From Steinernema hermaphroditum (taxonomy: Eukaryota > Nematoda > Chromadorea > Rhabditida > Steinernematidae): a stretch of DNA of 64,000 nucleotides. The position numbers and the translations under genes were made by a program. Under the pieces are notes generated by a model that did not search any database, was not told where the DNA came from, and was given only the letters and a program-made list of their open reading frames with translations. Where the stretch lies: assembly GCA_030435675.1 (NCBI GenBank), contig CM059622.1:16058001-16122000 (forward strand), written 5' to 3'. Position 1 is the stretch's first letter, and every line of letters starts with the position of its first letter. Shown one piece after another: positions 21,412 through 33,969 of the stretch.

Positions 21412-22230
21412 CTAGCTGTTCTTGTACTTCTCAATTCCAGATTCGCTCATGACGCAAATGTGGTTGAGATCGCGGAACTTCTGGTTGTAGTCGAGTCCAT
21501 AGCCAACGATGAACTTGTCGGGAATGTCGAATGCGACGAAGTCTTCGGGCACTTCGACCGTACGCGGCACACGCTTCGAGAGGAGAATGCTCGTCCAGCA
21601 TTTCTTGGCGCCGTTCCCGTAGATCGTTTTGAGAAGACGCGACATGGTGAGGCCGCTGTCGACGATGTCCTCGACGATCTAAACAGATTGCATTAGAATG
21701 GAATATGGAAAATAGGAAGACGCGGAATTCTGGTACAACTTTGTGAGCCAGGAAAGAATGATTTTGCATTCTAAAGATGGCGGCAAGGGGCAGCAAAAAC
21801 TCACCAAGATATTCTGCCCCTTGAGCTCGTCCAAACTGGACAATCCCATGATCTGGAGGGTGCCAGTGGACTCCGTATCTTCGTAGCTCTTCGCGCGGAT
21901 GAAATCAATCACAAGCGGAGAAGCACAGGCGTGGCGCGCCACGGTCAAATCGTCCACCAGCGTCGTGAAGAAGCGGTACGATCCTTTCAAAATGCATAGA
22001 ACAACAAGAGGCTGAAAAGTCACAATAAATAACCCTAGTAAGTCCAATAAGTATACCTCATCTCCGATAACATCGTGGATCTCCTGGGCCAGCCGCTTCA
22101 CACGATCTCTGATCAGACCTTCGGGGATGATCACCGATTTCAGATCGTCACGATAACATCCGGGCACGACAAACGAGTTCGTCGGCATTTCCAGCGAGTC
22201 CGGGATAGAGATGCTCGTCGACTTGGTCAT
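21412..22230 (-). CDS. hprt-1: Hypoxanthine-guanine phosphoribosyltransferase
   Basis: Minus-strand exons 22230-22057, 22011-21805 and 21678-21412 encode 215 residues, the normal HPRT size. The enzyme transfers phosphoribose from PRPP to hypoxanthine or guanine in cytosolic purine salvage. Diagnostic features include the flexible loop KSYEDTESTG (about residues 96-105). The PRPP-binding loop VEDIVDSGLT (about 129-138) spans the start of exon 3. The purine-binding end carries DFVAFDIPDKF and VGYGLDYNQKFRDL. Introns are 45 and 126 nt. The start ATG is preceded by CTGTTTTAG, a likely trans-splice acceptor. Confidence 0.95.
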
Positions 22231-22708
22231 GTTCGCAGCCTAAAACAGAAAAGTACAGTTTGATGAAATCGAACGAAAAAATGAAGACAACGAGCAGCGA
22301 GCGAGGCGTGAAAGTGCAACTGGCGACCGTCAGCCGCCTGTCAGACGACTGCAATGTCGCAGCTTGCGGGGCGCGGCGTGTTACTAAACGGGACACCGTC
22401 GGTGTTAAACTTGCGAGCAACATGTGATAGCTGTGGATGGAACATCAAGTGAAATGGGCTTATCAAAAATGACCGAACGGAAGAATCTATCGGCTGACAC
22501 GGACTTCGTACGATATGTTCGGACAAAAAATGGGGAATGGAGCTGTTTGCACGCAGACGTGATACTATCACAGATTAAAATACGTGTGATCCCGGCGAAC
22601 GACTACAGAAAGCAGCTGACTATGACGTCTCAAGAGTAAAAATTACTTTTTGTAGCCAGAAAATGTGATTGTGTAATCGGATTACTCGCACACACCGGTC
22701 AAAGATGT

Positions 22709-23024
22709 CTAAAAATCGCAAATAAACACTAGAACAGATGCAGATTGTCTCATTGAGCTGCTGGACAAGCAACGCCGCAGACAATGCTAAAAAGACCAGA
22801 CAAAGTTCATCTGTCTAGTGAGACTCTAGACACACCCGGCTCACCTTGTTAGCCTTACTGCAGCAGCTATCGACCGACATCGTGGATCCTTCTTTACAGA
22901 GTCCGCGCACAGACAGCGACGTGTTTAAACACTGATAGACGGCGGCGCCTTCCCCACATCCATACTCGCTTATCAGCAGCAACTGTACTTCAAGAATGAA
23001 CCCACAAAGACGGAATACAAACAT
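22709..23024 (-). CDS. Small secreted cysteine-rich protein
   Basis: Minus-strand exons 23024-22845 and 22786-22709 join in frame (58-nt intron) for 85 residues. The N-terminus is a hydrophobic signal (MFVFRLCGFILEVQLLLIS). The mature part has about eight cysteines (GCGEG, QC, LC, DSCC, HC, RRC, C-terminal C), enough for several disulphides. The donor AACAAG/GTGAGC and acceptor TTTTTAG are good. I do not recognise the family; a ShK-like or other secreted Cys-rich peptide is possible. It lies between HPRT and RIO2 on the same strand. Confidence 0.5.
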
Positions 23025-23136
23025 GTATAGCGCTGTCGCCCGCAAGAAAGAAACAAGTTCGCTGCCAACGTGAAGAGTTTAACATAAAAATCAACAAGAA
23101 TCTGAAGTCCAACAACAAACAAGTAACAAGATCTTC

Positions 23137-25316
23137 TTAGAATTCCCAGCCGTCGTACTCTTTGATGACGTTGAGATTGTTCTTCCGGCCACGACCCACT
23201 GCGCTGTGCTCTCCTTTGACCTTGAGCTTCTTCTTCGGTGTCTGCTTCTTCTTGTCCTAAACAAACAGGCTATCACAGAGAGTCAAATAGATATCATAGA
23301 TATCATAGAGAGTCAAATATTTGACCCTTCTGGATCATAAATAGACACCAGATCTAGGCTGACTTACCCTCATCAATCGAGACTTGATGTCTTCGGGAGC
23401 GATCGTGGATCCACAACTGTAGACAGATCGAGTACCGGTCACCTTTCCACGCGGTTGGTAACGGCTCCCAGCAACGGACACCTTCTCATCCTGAGGATCT
23501 TCTTCTTCTTCCTCGTCAGGATCTCCCACGCGTTTCTCGATCGTCGCACCTTTCAGCTTCTCTTCGACCTCCGCCACGGCAGCTTCGTACTTCTTTTGAC
23601 GCTCCTCGTCCATTTCCACAAGCTCCGGGCATTCATCATTGTCAATTCCGAGCTCTTCGAGGTGCGTTTGAGCTGAGCTAAGCCAGTTATTAAACCGATC
23701 CATCTTTGACAGCTCCTTGGCAGCTTGTTTCTGTTCTTGGCGCTCTTCTTCCAGCTCCTCTTGATCGTACTCATCTTCCTGTTCATCCTCTTGTCCATCT
23801 TCGTCTTCCTCGCTGCTCTCCTCTTCTTTGCCGTCGAGATGTGCGCCGAAACGGCCTTCGTCGAAGGCCTTGTTCAGATCAAGAGCCATCTGCTTTGTGA
23901 ATCCACTGGCTTCAAGTACGGCATCCAGGCTGTGCTTTCGCTCAACGTCTTTAAATTCAGGGTATTCTTCGCTCTCGAAGGCGAAACGCTTCCGGAAGAA
24001 TTCGCGGACGCAATCGACGTCACGTTTAAAGTAGTAATCAGCGTTCGGGTGATCGATTGAAACCATCTGTGGGAAATCGATCATGACGGGCTCGCCTTTC
24101 TGAAACGGTCTCCAATGTTTACAAAACAAGAAGCTTGAGTTTAATGTATGCCTCGTGCTGTTATGACGGTCTTAGTCACACACGATGATCAGTGATCGCC
24201 ACATCAAAAAAAACAACTGCACTTGGTCACGCAGTTTTACGTCTTTTGTACTTTAGACTCCATGTGAAGCACGTGCAAGGTCATCAGAATATCTTTTTGT
24301 GAACATACCTGATTGATCATCAAGTTGAATTCGTTGAAATCACCATGGATGAGTCCATATCGTCCCAAACGCATGATCATGTTCATCAGCTTATCGTAGA
24401 GATCAGCCACATCTTCAACTTCGGACACGTCACAAAGAGTCTTTCCTTCGATCAGTCCCATCACAACGGTGTGGCGACACACATCGATCGGCTTCGGAAC
24501 GGAGAATCCGCGATCAGCTAGTGCCTTCAGGAAGGAGTATTCCTTCTGGGCTGCGAGACGAGCCAAGTAGAGCCAGTTGCATGAGCGGCGCTTCTTCAGA
24601 TAGTCGCGTTTCTCCTTGATTTTGCGGAAAGAGGTTCTTCCGAGACGGTGAAACTTCAGAACGAGATCCTAAATGGAGAATATGAGCGAAGTGTTGGATA
24701 AACAGAAAGCCGTTCTAGGTAGCAACAATCATTGTGTCTAGATCATTGCGTCTTCTGTCGGCCGTCACTGGGGTCTAACAGTCATGTCTAGACTACTGCA
24801 AAGCAAAACGCGCAGCCAGTCTAGACCGAAAGAAGAGCGACAGCAGATCAGAAGCATTCTAAACCGGCTTAACGAATGCAGACAGACGCAAGCTTGGATG
24901 CAGAACAAAATGCGATCATAGACAACCGCCCAATCAGTCTAGACTCATTCTATGAGACGTACATTCAATTCTGGATCGCCTCCAACGAACACATCGGACT
25001 CCTTTCCGACACCGATCTGATTTCCAACGCTTCCAACGGCGCCACGCGCCAACAAAGTTCTCAGTGCCAAGAAGTCGAATCCCAGGTTTGTCAAATGATA
25101 TCCATCGTACTTCTTTCCGCACTCGCGCATCACAAGACGATTCCTGGACAGCTCGGAAAGCGCGTGACACGTCGCTCCTCGGTGAATTCCGGCGATAGAC
25201 GAAATCAATGGCAACGGAACGACTTCGTGATTCCGCATGCCCATCTCCACGGCGATCAGCACACGGAAGTGCTCCGCTTGGAGATAGCGCATCAAGTGGA
25301 CATTCATTCGCCCCAT
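23137..25316 (-). CDS. riok-2: RIO2 atypical protein kinase/ATPase
   Basis: Minus-strand exons 25316-24963, 24668-24309, 24099-23368 and 23256-23137 give 521 residues. RIOK2 acts in cytoplasmic maturation of the 40S ribosomal subunit. The N-terminal winged-helix domain (MGRMNVHLMRYLQ... to about residue 90) is typical of RIO2. The nucleotide loop GVGKESDVF follows at about 100-108, then LKFHRLGRTSFR. The catalytic loop IHGDFNEFNL lies near the end of exon 2, and the metal-binding MIDFPQMVS is at the start of exon 3. The C-terminal part is long, acidic and coiled-coil-like (Glu/Asp/Gln-rich), ending in a Lys-rich tail with GRGRKNN and YDGWEF. All junctions keep frame and the domain order is complete. 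Confidence 0.95.
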
Positions 25317-25513
25317 GTTTACCTGTAATCCAACATCCTAGCTCTTGAAAAGGATCGCGCATTCAAGTATACAATAAGCAATACGCACAGAAAAGCGCTT
25401 TTAATCTCCGCACCAACAACAGAAACACATCAATTCATTTCCACGATGAAAGAGCTCCACATATACAAATAATAAGTTGCCGTATGTACATATTTGTAAA
25501 TCATTTCTTTGTC

Positions 25514-27116
25514 TCAGATTCTTGACTTCTTAATTGGGGGAGGCGACTGAGGTTCGGTGATGACGATGGACTCGAGGATCTCGTTGCATAGGCGCGGGTT
25601 TCGGTCGCGCAGTTCGCACCAGTTCTGCGTCCCCATCACCTGTCGCTTGTTCAGGGTAACCTAAAGAAAAGCAAGGGTAAAGGTCGCACTAGGCACATAT
25701 CGTCCAAGAAGTTGCCTAAGTCAATCCCATTCCCAGGCACTCGGCGTAGGCCATCTAGGAATGACGAGCGATTGGACAACTTCTGGAACATCTGCTTTAT
25801 TTTGATAGATCTTGGATGTTAAAATACAGAAATGTACAGTATAGAATAGGAATGAGGTAGGAATAACAACAAGTTCTAATCATAAAGGCCTACCAGTTCC
25901 GAACACGCGGTCTTCAGGTTCATCGCGTTGTGATGGTCGGCCAAATGCATCATCAAACAAACGTTGTCGAGATCCAATCTAGACGACAAGAAATGTAAAT
26001 GTGAACGGCGACACTTAAAAGCTCACTTTTCAATCAAACGCTCTTCGCAAAGAATCTTCAAATGGTCAACCCCGTATTTATCGGCGAGCTGCATTACCGC
26101 AGAAGCCTGGTCGTCGTCAAGAAGCGGTGGCAGATTGCCAGAGTACATATAGGTAAGCATCTGCTGCACAGCGAAAGACGTCGTGTCGGACAGTCTGATC
26201 AAATCATCCAAGTTCTCCATCATGTCCTTGTGTGAAAACATTGCTTTGAACACGTCAGACTGCGTCATAAGCACGAACTTATGAGCTTGGAACGATTCGC
26301 CTTCGCACAATATAGTGCAGTCGGATGCATGGCCGGTTTGAAGCATTTCGTGCATTCGTTCAAAATACTGGCGCGCAACCTGAAATATCAAAGGATATTT
26401 CAGCTTTTCCAGCCAATCGTCGTACCTGGACATTATCAGTGATGCGCATCGTGGGCGTAATTTTTCTGCAAACTACGCGCGAAAGATCGGGAATGAGAAG
26501 GATATGGCAGCTGATCATGAGAGATTCGTCATCGCGGAGGCATCCCAGCACCTTGCTTTTTGGAATGTTCCGCAATCCCCAAGAATGACCGCATTTTGGA
26601 GGTTTCGCGTGGAAATCGCCAATGTTGATATTACTAAACCGGGCTTCACCTCTGTCGTCCAAAAAATAGAATTTGTATTCAGCTTTAACTTGCACCTGAA
26701 ATTCACAAAAAATCACAAATTGCACAGAAAATACAAAATCTAACCTCCTTCATCGGCGAAGTGGCGGACATCTTTAAAAACAACGAAACATTGTCTCTAT
26801 TCTCCTCGCGTTTTCCACCCGGATAGAGACAGAGCTGCCAACAGGCTTCTGGTAGTTGGGCATCTCGAAAGACTTGACTGCGTAAGCAAACACCCGGCTG
26901 TGCCAACTTGAGCGTCGATGCGAAGTTGCTAACGTGCCACTTCTGGCACAGCTGCACGGGATCGATCATCGTTATGCATTCCTGCGTGATGTTGGTACTC
27001 TTGGAGTGTCGCGACGATGTGAGTCCGGACAAGTTGAGGCGCGACGTCGACGGCATCGACGATACCATGTTGCTGTTGCTGACGACGCTAGCATTGCTAA
27101 CGTCAGAAACGTTCAT
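25514..27116 (-). CDS. mel-26: MATH-BTB protein, MEL-26/SPOP-type CUL3 adaptor
   Basis: Minus-strand exons 27116-26745, 26695-26426, 26379-26027, 25978-25894 and 25660-25514 encode 408 residues, close to MEL-26 length. After a Ser/Asn-rich N-terminus comes a MATH domain (about residues 45-200), which binds substrates. A BTB domain follows (SDCTILCEGESFQAHKFVL, then MLTYMYSG), which binds CUL3. The helical 3-box/BACK-like region holds MHLADHHNAMNLKTACSE. The tail ends PPPIKKSRI, a possible nuclear signal as in SPOP. Introns are 49, 46, 48 and 233 nt. TTTGCAG lies just before the start, suggesting SL addition. The family is certain; one-to-one orthology to mel-26 is likely but not proven. Confidence 0.88.
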
Positions 27117-27119
27117 TGG

Positions 27120-28970
27120 TGGTCCTGCAAATGGCAGAAAAAAACGATCAGAAATGCTATAAATCATGCCGCGCGCTGAACATTTCCCGATGTAAATGGA
27201 ACTATTTGTCAGTCAAGCCCAAGATTAGGTTCTGCAAACGTCTATTCTTGCAAAACCGAGACAAACTGAGGAAATCCGCGCCGAGGGGGGTCATACGAAA
27301 ATAATACAATCTGTTCATTGTACTGTCGGGGTAATCGCGACGAGACGCACCTTGTCTATCCGACACAAAGCAGACACGGTTCAGCGCGATGTAAATGGAC
27401 TCGTTTGTCTAGAAGACGAAAATTAAATATCCTCTGCAGACGTCTATTCCAGACAGCCCTGCAAAACGAACGAAAAGCCAAAGGAATACGGTTGAAAAAA
27501 GATGATGTCTAGGAAGTACAGTACTGGAACAAATGAATAATCGGGGTAATCGTTGTGGGATCCACCCCGGATGATGGAAATCCTCGGGAATTTTATATGC
27601 GACTATAATCATGAATTCTTTAGTAATTTTCGATAGCTTCCGCTCCACTGGCATAAGGATATGCCTCTCTAGAGGCCGCTAATATTCGAAAACACATCAG
27701 GATGTGTCAAAATGCCTTAAGAACATCTAATCCGATATCGTAGTCTATCACTTCCGATTTTTCAATCTGTTAATGACGAATCATTCGGAACTCCCGAAAA
27801 TAGCGTCTTAACGGTTTAAATATGGACGCCCAGTCAAAGAAAAGGACTCAGCGAATCAGTACATTAGCTAATAACGACCTATAAGCCATCTATAAAGGTC
27901 AGCTCACGTCACTGATCCCTAAACTTTTATGAGACATCATTCTTTGAAATCCCTAGATCCTAAGAAGATCTCACTATGACACATCTAATACTATGACCAA
28001 CCACTTCATTAGCCTATACACTATCTAAGACCTGCATAAAAGGCAATCTCTAATACCTAATGCTGAGAATAAGAATCACGCGACCGTTTCCCAGTAAACA
28101 TCGCATGGACGACAACCAAACAACGCCGTCCGAGGCAGGCACGACAATCCTAAACCGCCGCCCCACTACCGGGGCGGTGTAAACAAACAAAAAGACAAAA
28201 AAATTACTACTTTCGAATTGTCTGCGCTTTGTGCTGGGGCAGCCTGTCGCGGCGCCGTCGCGAAACCGGTTGCTGCCTAAAGCACACATGCGCACATACA
28301 CACACAAGAAGTAGGAAGGGGAGACAGGCCACAGGCGGGGTGGTAACTCGGCGCTAGTTCTCGTTGACAGCAGCGCGGCGCTAATTCGAGCGAAAGTAAT
28401 AAAGCGCGCATTAGAGAGTCATGAGCGAAGCATCGGAGACCAAGGAGACGGCGAGATTAGCACCAATCCGAGCGATGTGCTAACGGTGGACGCGATCTGG
28501 TGCTGGGAACAAATCGATATCGCCGATCGCAACACGGAAGAACGAGGCCGCCGACGAATCGTTCGAAAAACAAGACCCTCGCACACCTAACTCTTGCTTA
28601 TAAATGGGTCAAAGTCATTGTAGAGGCCGTCCGATGGCGTAACGCCGTTCTCAAGGGCTCAATCGGGAATCTGGAATCGTTTTCCGATAGAATCGCTATA
28701 ATTTATGCGGTAAGGGGGAGAGCGAATTAATCGATTCGTTCCGAACGACCAAAGAGTGCACTTGGATTAGCTGGCCGGAAGCATGGCTTAGCGGCTGGAT
28801 GAAGTGGAATGGAAATGAGGTCAGGTAAGCCTCGCCATTACGAAATCTAAATGTGATAGGACCGTGTCGCGTCATTGTCCTATCGAGCCTCTTATCGTGG
28901 AATTGTGACTAAGCGGCTGGCGGCTGATATTTCGTTTAGTAAAACATAGTATAACATAGGAATGTTTAGA
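27120..28970. other. Upstream region of the MATH-BTB gene; no gene recognised
   Basis: Contains a loose duplicated segment (GTAAATGGAACTATTTGTC...CAAACGTCTATTC at about 27190-27260 and GTAAATGGACTCGTTTGTC...AGACGTCTATTC at about 27390-27450). Nothing else is recognised. Confidence 0.4.
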
Positions 28971-28978
28971 TCAGATTT

Positions 28979-29292
28979 AGATTTAGGTTATGAGCTGTAG
29001 TGCTAGGATCGGATCAAGCTTTGACGGACACATACGTGCCTTTTCGGACCCTCAAAAAACATTCAAAAAGCTGAATAATTAAGGAGAAACGCGCTTCAGA
29101 AAGGGACAGAGATGTGGCCGAGACTTTGATTTAGATCATGTGAGCTGTAGCGCTAGGATCTGATTAAGCTTTAATAGGTTATACCTCCTATATATACAAT
29201 TGCCTTGCGGGACCATCACAAACATTAAAAAAGCGAGACATTTAAGATGAAATGCGCCTCAGAAAGGGACAGAGACGTGGGCCAGATGTTCA
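28979..29292 (+). repeat. Tandem duplication, two diverged units of about 155 bp
   Basis: Both halves contain GAGCTGTAG-GCTAGGATC-GAT-AAGCTTT and end in AATGCGCCTCAGAAAGGGACAG or its variant. They are diverged with indels. No coding content. Confidence 0.7.
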
Positions 29293-29937
29293 GCCTTTCC
29301 TGTTCGCTTATTTCGATCTCCATAAGTGGTCATGGACTCCTTTAATAACTGCCAAAAAGAACCTAATTTGTAGGGCTATCTGTAACCCCTGTCCCTCAAG
29401 GGCCCAACTATCAGATTGCGTCTTTAGGGTTTGGCGTACACATTATCTAATAAGGACCAACTATCCTCAATCAGCCGTATAAAGGGTCCTACCCACAACG
29501 AATTGGGCCAGCTGTCAGCTAATTACGGTAATGAAGCTAGGGTAATTCACCTAACCCTTAAGACGAAGTTCGATAGTGCATACTCTCATCGAGTATCAAG
29601 ACTCAACAAAACAGATCATAATCCCAAACATCGTTTAATTGGATAACAGAAGATATGGCTTCCGAAGTGTTGGATACATGACTGACTAACTAAGGAACTG
29701 ATGTTTCATGTAAACATCTAAGGCATCGTCTGCGAAAACACCCTGAGAAGATTAACGTTTAGCGTCACGCGGATTGCGAATAGTTCATATGCATCACTCA
29801 TAATGTCTCGAGATTCGTCAAAAACAGAAATTTCTTCGAAACTAAGGCCTATGATGAATGTCTAATCTAGATTTTGATGAATTATCCTTTCGCCTATCCC
29901 TCATTAAATCCAGATATACGGATCAGACAAAAGCCGC

Positions 29938-30118
29938 GTTCACGAACCTTCCGACGCGACGCGACACGACGCGACACGACGCGACGCGACGCGACGCGAC
30001 GCGATCTGACATTCGTGAACGGGTGTTCACGAACGCGCCGATCGTCAGCCGACGCGACGTCGTGCGACTGTCGGCCGACGTCGCGTCGCGTCGCGTCGGG
30101 AGGTTCGTGAACACTCAT
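29938..30118. repeat. GACGC-rich inverted-repeat element, copy 1
   Basis: The ends are inverted copies of GTTCACGAACCTnCCGACGC. The middle holds runs of CGACG and the internal palindrome TTCGTGAAC-GGGT-GTTCACGAA. This fits a short non-autonomous DNA element (MITE-like). A second, rearranged copy is at 31740-31950. Confidence 0.65.
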
Positions 30119-30626
30119 GGTCGGCCGACCGTCGGCCGACGCGATTTTGCCTTATGATCCAAAATATCAAAACGGTTTGAAATTCTCGGCGGATGCCTTG
30201 TGCGAGGTCTGAATTTTTTTATGTCTACAGGTTACCCATGGTGCATAGACACCGATTTTCAGCCCGAAACGAATTTTTTGCTTGACGACGCTGGTCATCG
30301 ATGAGCTTATGGCCATGACTCTCCACGTTGGGGAACTTCTCATGTTTAAGTGGATTTGGTCCGTGTTTTGTCATGGTTGGCAACTGTGACCTCTTCTAGG
30401 AACATTCGCAGGTTCGGTCGGGTCAAAATTAGGAAATGCCGCATGTTCGTACGCATTTGTGAGGACCTTGAATAGGTGATTTTAGAACTTTTTAGACATA
30501 CGAGAAAAGTTTCGTAAATGTCGTAGGTTCGACTCACTGACAACAGGTCATAGTCGGGAAAATTCGCACATTCGGTTAAGTTGGGAATCGCCACAGAAGG
30601 GTGATTTACGCTAATAAACGCGACTG

Positions 30627-31031
30627 CGCGCGAATTCGCGCCCTCCAGGTACTAAGAGCCATGTAGCCCATAGCCCTGCGGGCGGCAAGGCACCATAGCC
30701 CTGCGGGCGGCAAGATTGGCGCTCATGTAAATGGCTGAACTGGGCGAAAAAAACTGTAAAATTTCAGGAAACTCGAGCTGACATCTCTTCTGGTTACAAA
30801 ATAGGCAAAAAAAATCACTAAAAACTGCAAAAACCTGACATCGCCAGAGACATAGCGGAAGTAAAGCACTACCATCATTGCGAACGTTCTCAGTTTGTAA
30901 GCGGGCGGTATCGGGTTCGGTTCCCCTCGAGGTCCTTAATTTGTGTGGGTGTTTTCCCCGTGCTGACGGAAAAACACACACACGCAAAGAGACCAACGGA
31001 CCCGTCGGTTCTCCGTTTATATATAGGGGAT
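30627..31031 (+). repeat. Interspersed SINE-like repeat, copy 2
   Basis: Same order of blocks as the copy at 2546-2960: GAATTCGCGCCCTCCAGG start, CCCTGCGGGCGGCAAG (here duplicated), B-box GGTTCGGTTCC at 30914-30924, CACACACGCA tract and TATATAGGGGAT end. Confidence 0.6.
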
Positions 31032-31101
31032 TTCACCGATCTTCGGTGTTAGGTTCGCATGATAGGTTCCTTCTTGAGTGGGGAGGAGGAGGAAAAGAGT
31101 G

Positions 31102-31596
31102 TCCACCAGGGGTATCGGGTAAATTTCGCGGATGGTAAATTCTGCGGATGGAAAATTCCGCGTAGTGTAAAAGGGTAAATTCCGCGGACTCGTTGGATTC
31201 CAAACGTGCTCAAAGCGAACGTAGGACCATGTATCCCTACAAATTTAGGCTGCGAGCGAGCCGCAGGCGAGCTCTGTATTCATTTTCTGGAACATTTAGG
31301 CTTGGCTTATTCTCCGGCTTAGGCTCCGTCTTAGGACTATGCCTGTTGATTTAACGCAAGCCCGAAGGGCGAGCCCTGTTGTCTTAACAGCTTCGCTGAT
31401 ATCCTAGTACTTCTGACGTAGATTCCAAATTATGGAGTTCTGTATTCATTTGGATATCCCAAAGTGTATAACCTGATGCATCGTAGAAAATTTCTGCAAG
31501 AAATGAAGGCTAAGAAGAGCTATAATAACCGAACGAACATTTTGAAAGTCCGCGGAATTTACCATCCGCGGAATTTACCCATAATCTCCACCAGGG
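31102..31596. mobile_element. MITE-like element with 10-bp direct flanks
   Basis: Direct repeats TCCACCAGGG at 31102-31111 and 31587-31596 flank a 475-bp segment. Its ends are inverted: GGGTAAATTtCGCGGATGG... on the left and the complement of the same motif on the right, each holding two copies of GGTAAATTCCGCGGA. No transposase frame is present. A 9-11 bp target duplication with inverted ends is typical of Mutator-like (MULE) elements, so this is probably a non-autonomous MULE derivative. Confidence 0.7.
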
Positions 31597-31739
31597 CTGC
31601 GCAACTTTTGAGTTTTTGGCAAAACTCGACCCAAATTCTCTCTCGTCGTCTGCTAGCGCTCCCCGCGAACGGTCGGAATTGTCCCTAGTATATATTGCGG
31701 CCTACAGGGAGTGGATGGGTTTCGGCTCGTGATAGGGTT

Positions 31740-31950
31740 TGAGCCGATCGTCGGCCGACCGTCGGCGGGTGACACTCGTGAATGGGTGTTCACGAACGCC
31801 AATTGTGGCCCGACACGACGCGACAGGACGGTCGCCCGACCGTCGGCAGACGTCGCGTCGCGTCGCGTCGGTGCGTTCGTGAACATCGATCGGCAGTGAT
31901 CGGCTGTGATCGCGTCGTGTCGCGTCGCGTCGGGGGGTTCGTGAACGCGC
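31740..31950. repeat. GACGC-rich inverted-repeat element, copy 2
   Basis: Carries the same GTGTTCACGAACGC and GCGTCGGTGCGTTCGTGAAC arms as copy 1, plus GTCGGCCGACCGTCGG. Internal order differs, suggesting rearrangement or nested insertion. Confidence 0.6.
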
Positions 31951-31959
31951 CTAAAGAGT

Positions 31960-33540
31960 CACACACCTAAGACGCTAAACAAACACATGCTTTGACGTCA
32001 GCTGCTTACGCAGATAAACGCCATTAACCTGAAGATATATCCAAAATAGCGATTCCCGTGGGCAGCTAGTCCTCAACCACGATAGATAGACACTGGGTTT
32101 AAATTACAATGTACGCTAATAATCGGGGTGGCACTTACGTTTTTCTCTCATCCCCATCGCCTCGTGAGAAGCCGACGGCAATTAGAGCGGCGGCTTAGCG
32201 CCAACATAACAAGCAGCATGCGCAAAAAGGCTCAAAACAGGATGTCAATTAAAGCGACTGTGTCGCTATGGTAATTGACCGTGTTAAAAATGATTTCATT
32301 ACAAGATTTTAAGCTTTTTATAGCTGAGGATGCCGGGGATGTCATCTCAAAGATTCGTTGACAGTGTCCCAGCTAAAGAAAAACACATTTTTTGACTTTT
32401 TGGGTAAGTGTACGAATGAGATGGCCATAATGTCATATGATTACTAGAAATCATTAAATCAAGATGGTTTTCTATGAATTACAATCCCCACATAGGCACC
32501 TTAGAATCGGAGATATGCCAGCATCGTACAGTAGCTATACGACGGGCCAAATACAAACATAATCCGTCTTCTTACTTACTCGTAATCAAGACGACTTATC
32601 ATCCAACCCGCGGATCGATCGAAGCCCGACGGATAGATAGACACAGAGACACAGACAGTTGGGACAGACGCGACGCCGTGGGAGACAGCTGAGATAGCAG
32701 CGGTACGACGTTCAGCTTCGTCGTCGCTATGCTATGCCTCCATAAATCAGCAGAAGGAGGGAAGGTGGCAACCGGCGTGACAGCGCAGCAACAAGCGGCA
32801 TGGAACCTAGGTGTGGACGGGGGGACCCAATCGATCTGTGCACATACGCATAACAAAGGACTTCCTCCTGCGCACAAAAGAAGAGGCAAGATCCTGTTGC
32901 TTCGCCTGTGGAATGCTGCTGAACCTAGCCAGGAGTTCTCCGAGCCGACGACGTCAAAAGAGCAGAGGAGAAGATGAAGATACTAGTTGCTCGATCAGCA
33001 GTTCGATCCTGTCCTCGTGGCGCGGCGACGACTATCACGCCGGCGGAGCAGCCAAAGAGCGACTGACCGCGAGGGGCGAACGCGCACAACGGCTCTCTGG
33101 CTCGCTCCGCGATCGCCGCGATCCCTGCGACGATGCGTCGTCCTTTACGCGTGCGCGCGCCCAGCCCGTCCCCGTCGATAGTATTGATGTCAGACTGCGT
33201 ACACGAGGCACACGAGGACGTTGGGAGCGACAAACGGCTCCCGCACGGCGCTCGATATCTTCTCTGTTGTAGTCGCGGCTATTCGGGCGTACTTGTGAGC
33301 GTCGTCGCCACTATTTTTAGATGTTTCGGAGCTAAATTTGCTGCAAAAACGATACGTTCGAAAAAGAGTCGATCGTGACAAAGAGCGTTGTGAGACGAGA
33401 CTTTTTTTGGTGGACAAAAGTGCGTAAGGCGGTCACGTGCGCTTTAAAGGTCACGTGGCACGAGGACACCTTGGATGGGTTATTGTTTGGTGAAAGGGCT
33501 GGAACTAAGTCCATGTCTATATTGTCTTCGTGATTCCCAC
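31960..33540. other. Gene-poor region, GC-rich from 32600
   Basis: Open frames on both strands at 32599-33417 are produced by high GC and show no domain. No splice-consistent gene was found. Confidence 0.35.
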
Positions 33541-33550
33541 TACATCAACT

Positions 33551-33965
33551 CTCCAAAAAGAGTACGAGGGTGATATGGACCAAAATTTAAAAATAGATTC
33601 CGCTCCCGAAAAAGTAATTGTAGTCAAGGAGGCCTTACTGTGAAAGATCCATCTGCATACATAAGCCAAATTTCCGAGGACGTAAGGAACCTCGTACAAA
33701 AGCGATAGACTCAATTTGAAACAAGTGGAAATCAATTCAATTCGATTTTCAATTCAAATGAACATCATTTCTCCAAAAAGAGTATGAGCTGATGATCTAG
33801 ACTAATATTCAAAGATAGATTCCGGTGGTTCCTGAAAAAGGGACCGTAGTCAAGGAGACCTTACTGTGAAAGATCAGGAACATATGACGGACAACCAAAT
33901 TTCCGAGGATATAAGAAACCTCATGCAAAAACGATAGGAAGACTCAATTTGAAAGAAGTTGAAAC
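33551..33965 (+). repeat. Tandem duplication of about 200 bp, two units
   Basis: Units 33551-33735 and 33771-33965 share CTCCAAAAAGAGTA, ATAGATTCCG, GTAGTCAAGGAG, CCTTACTGTGAAAGATC and AAATTTCCGAGGA. About 80 percent similar by eye. The second ends with GGACCGATTTC. Confidence 0.75.
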
Positions 33966-33969
33966 GGAC

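Noticed and set aside
32599..33420. Several long frames in GC-rich DNA
   Set aside because: Open on both strands and several frames at once, as expected from base composition; no motif.
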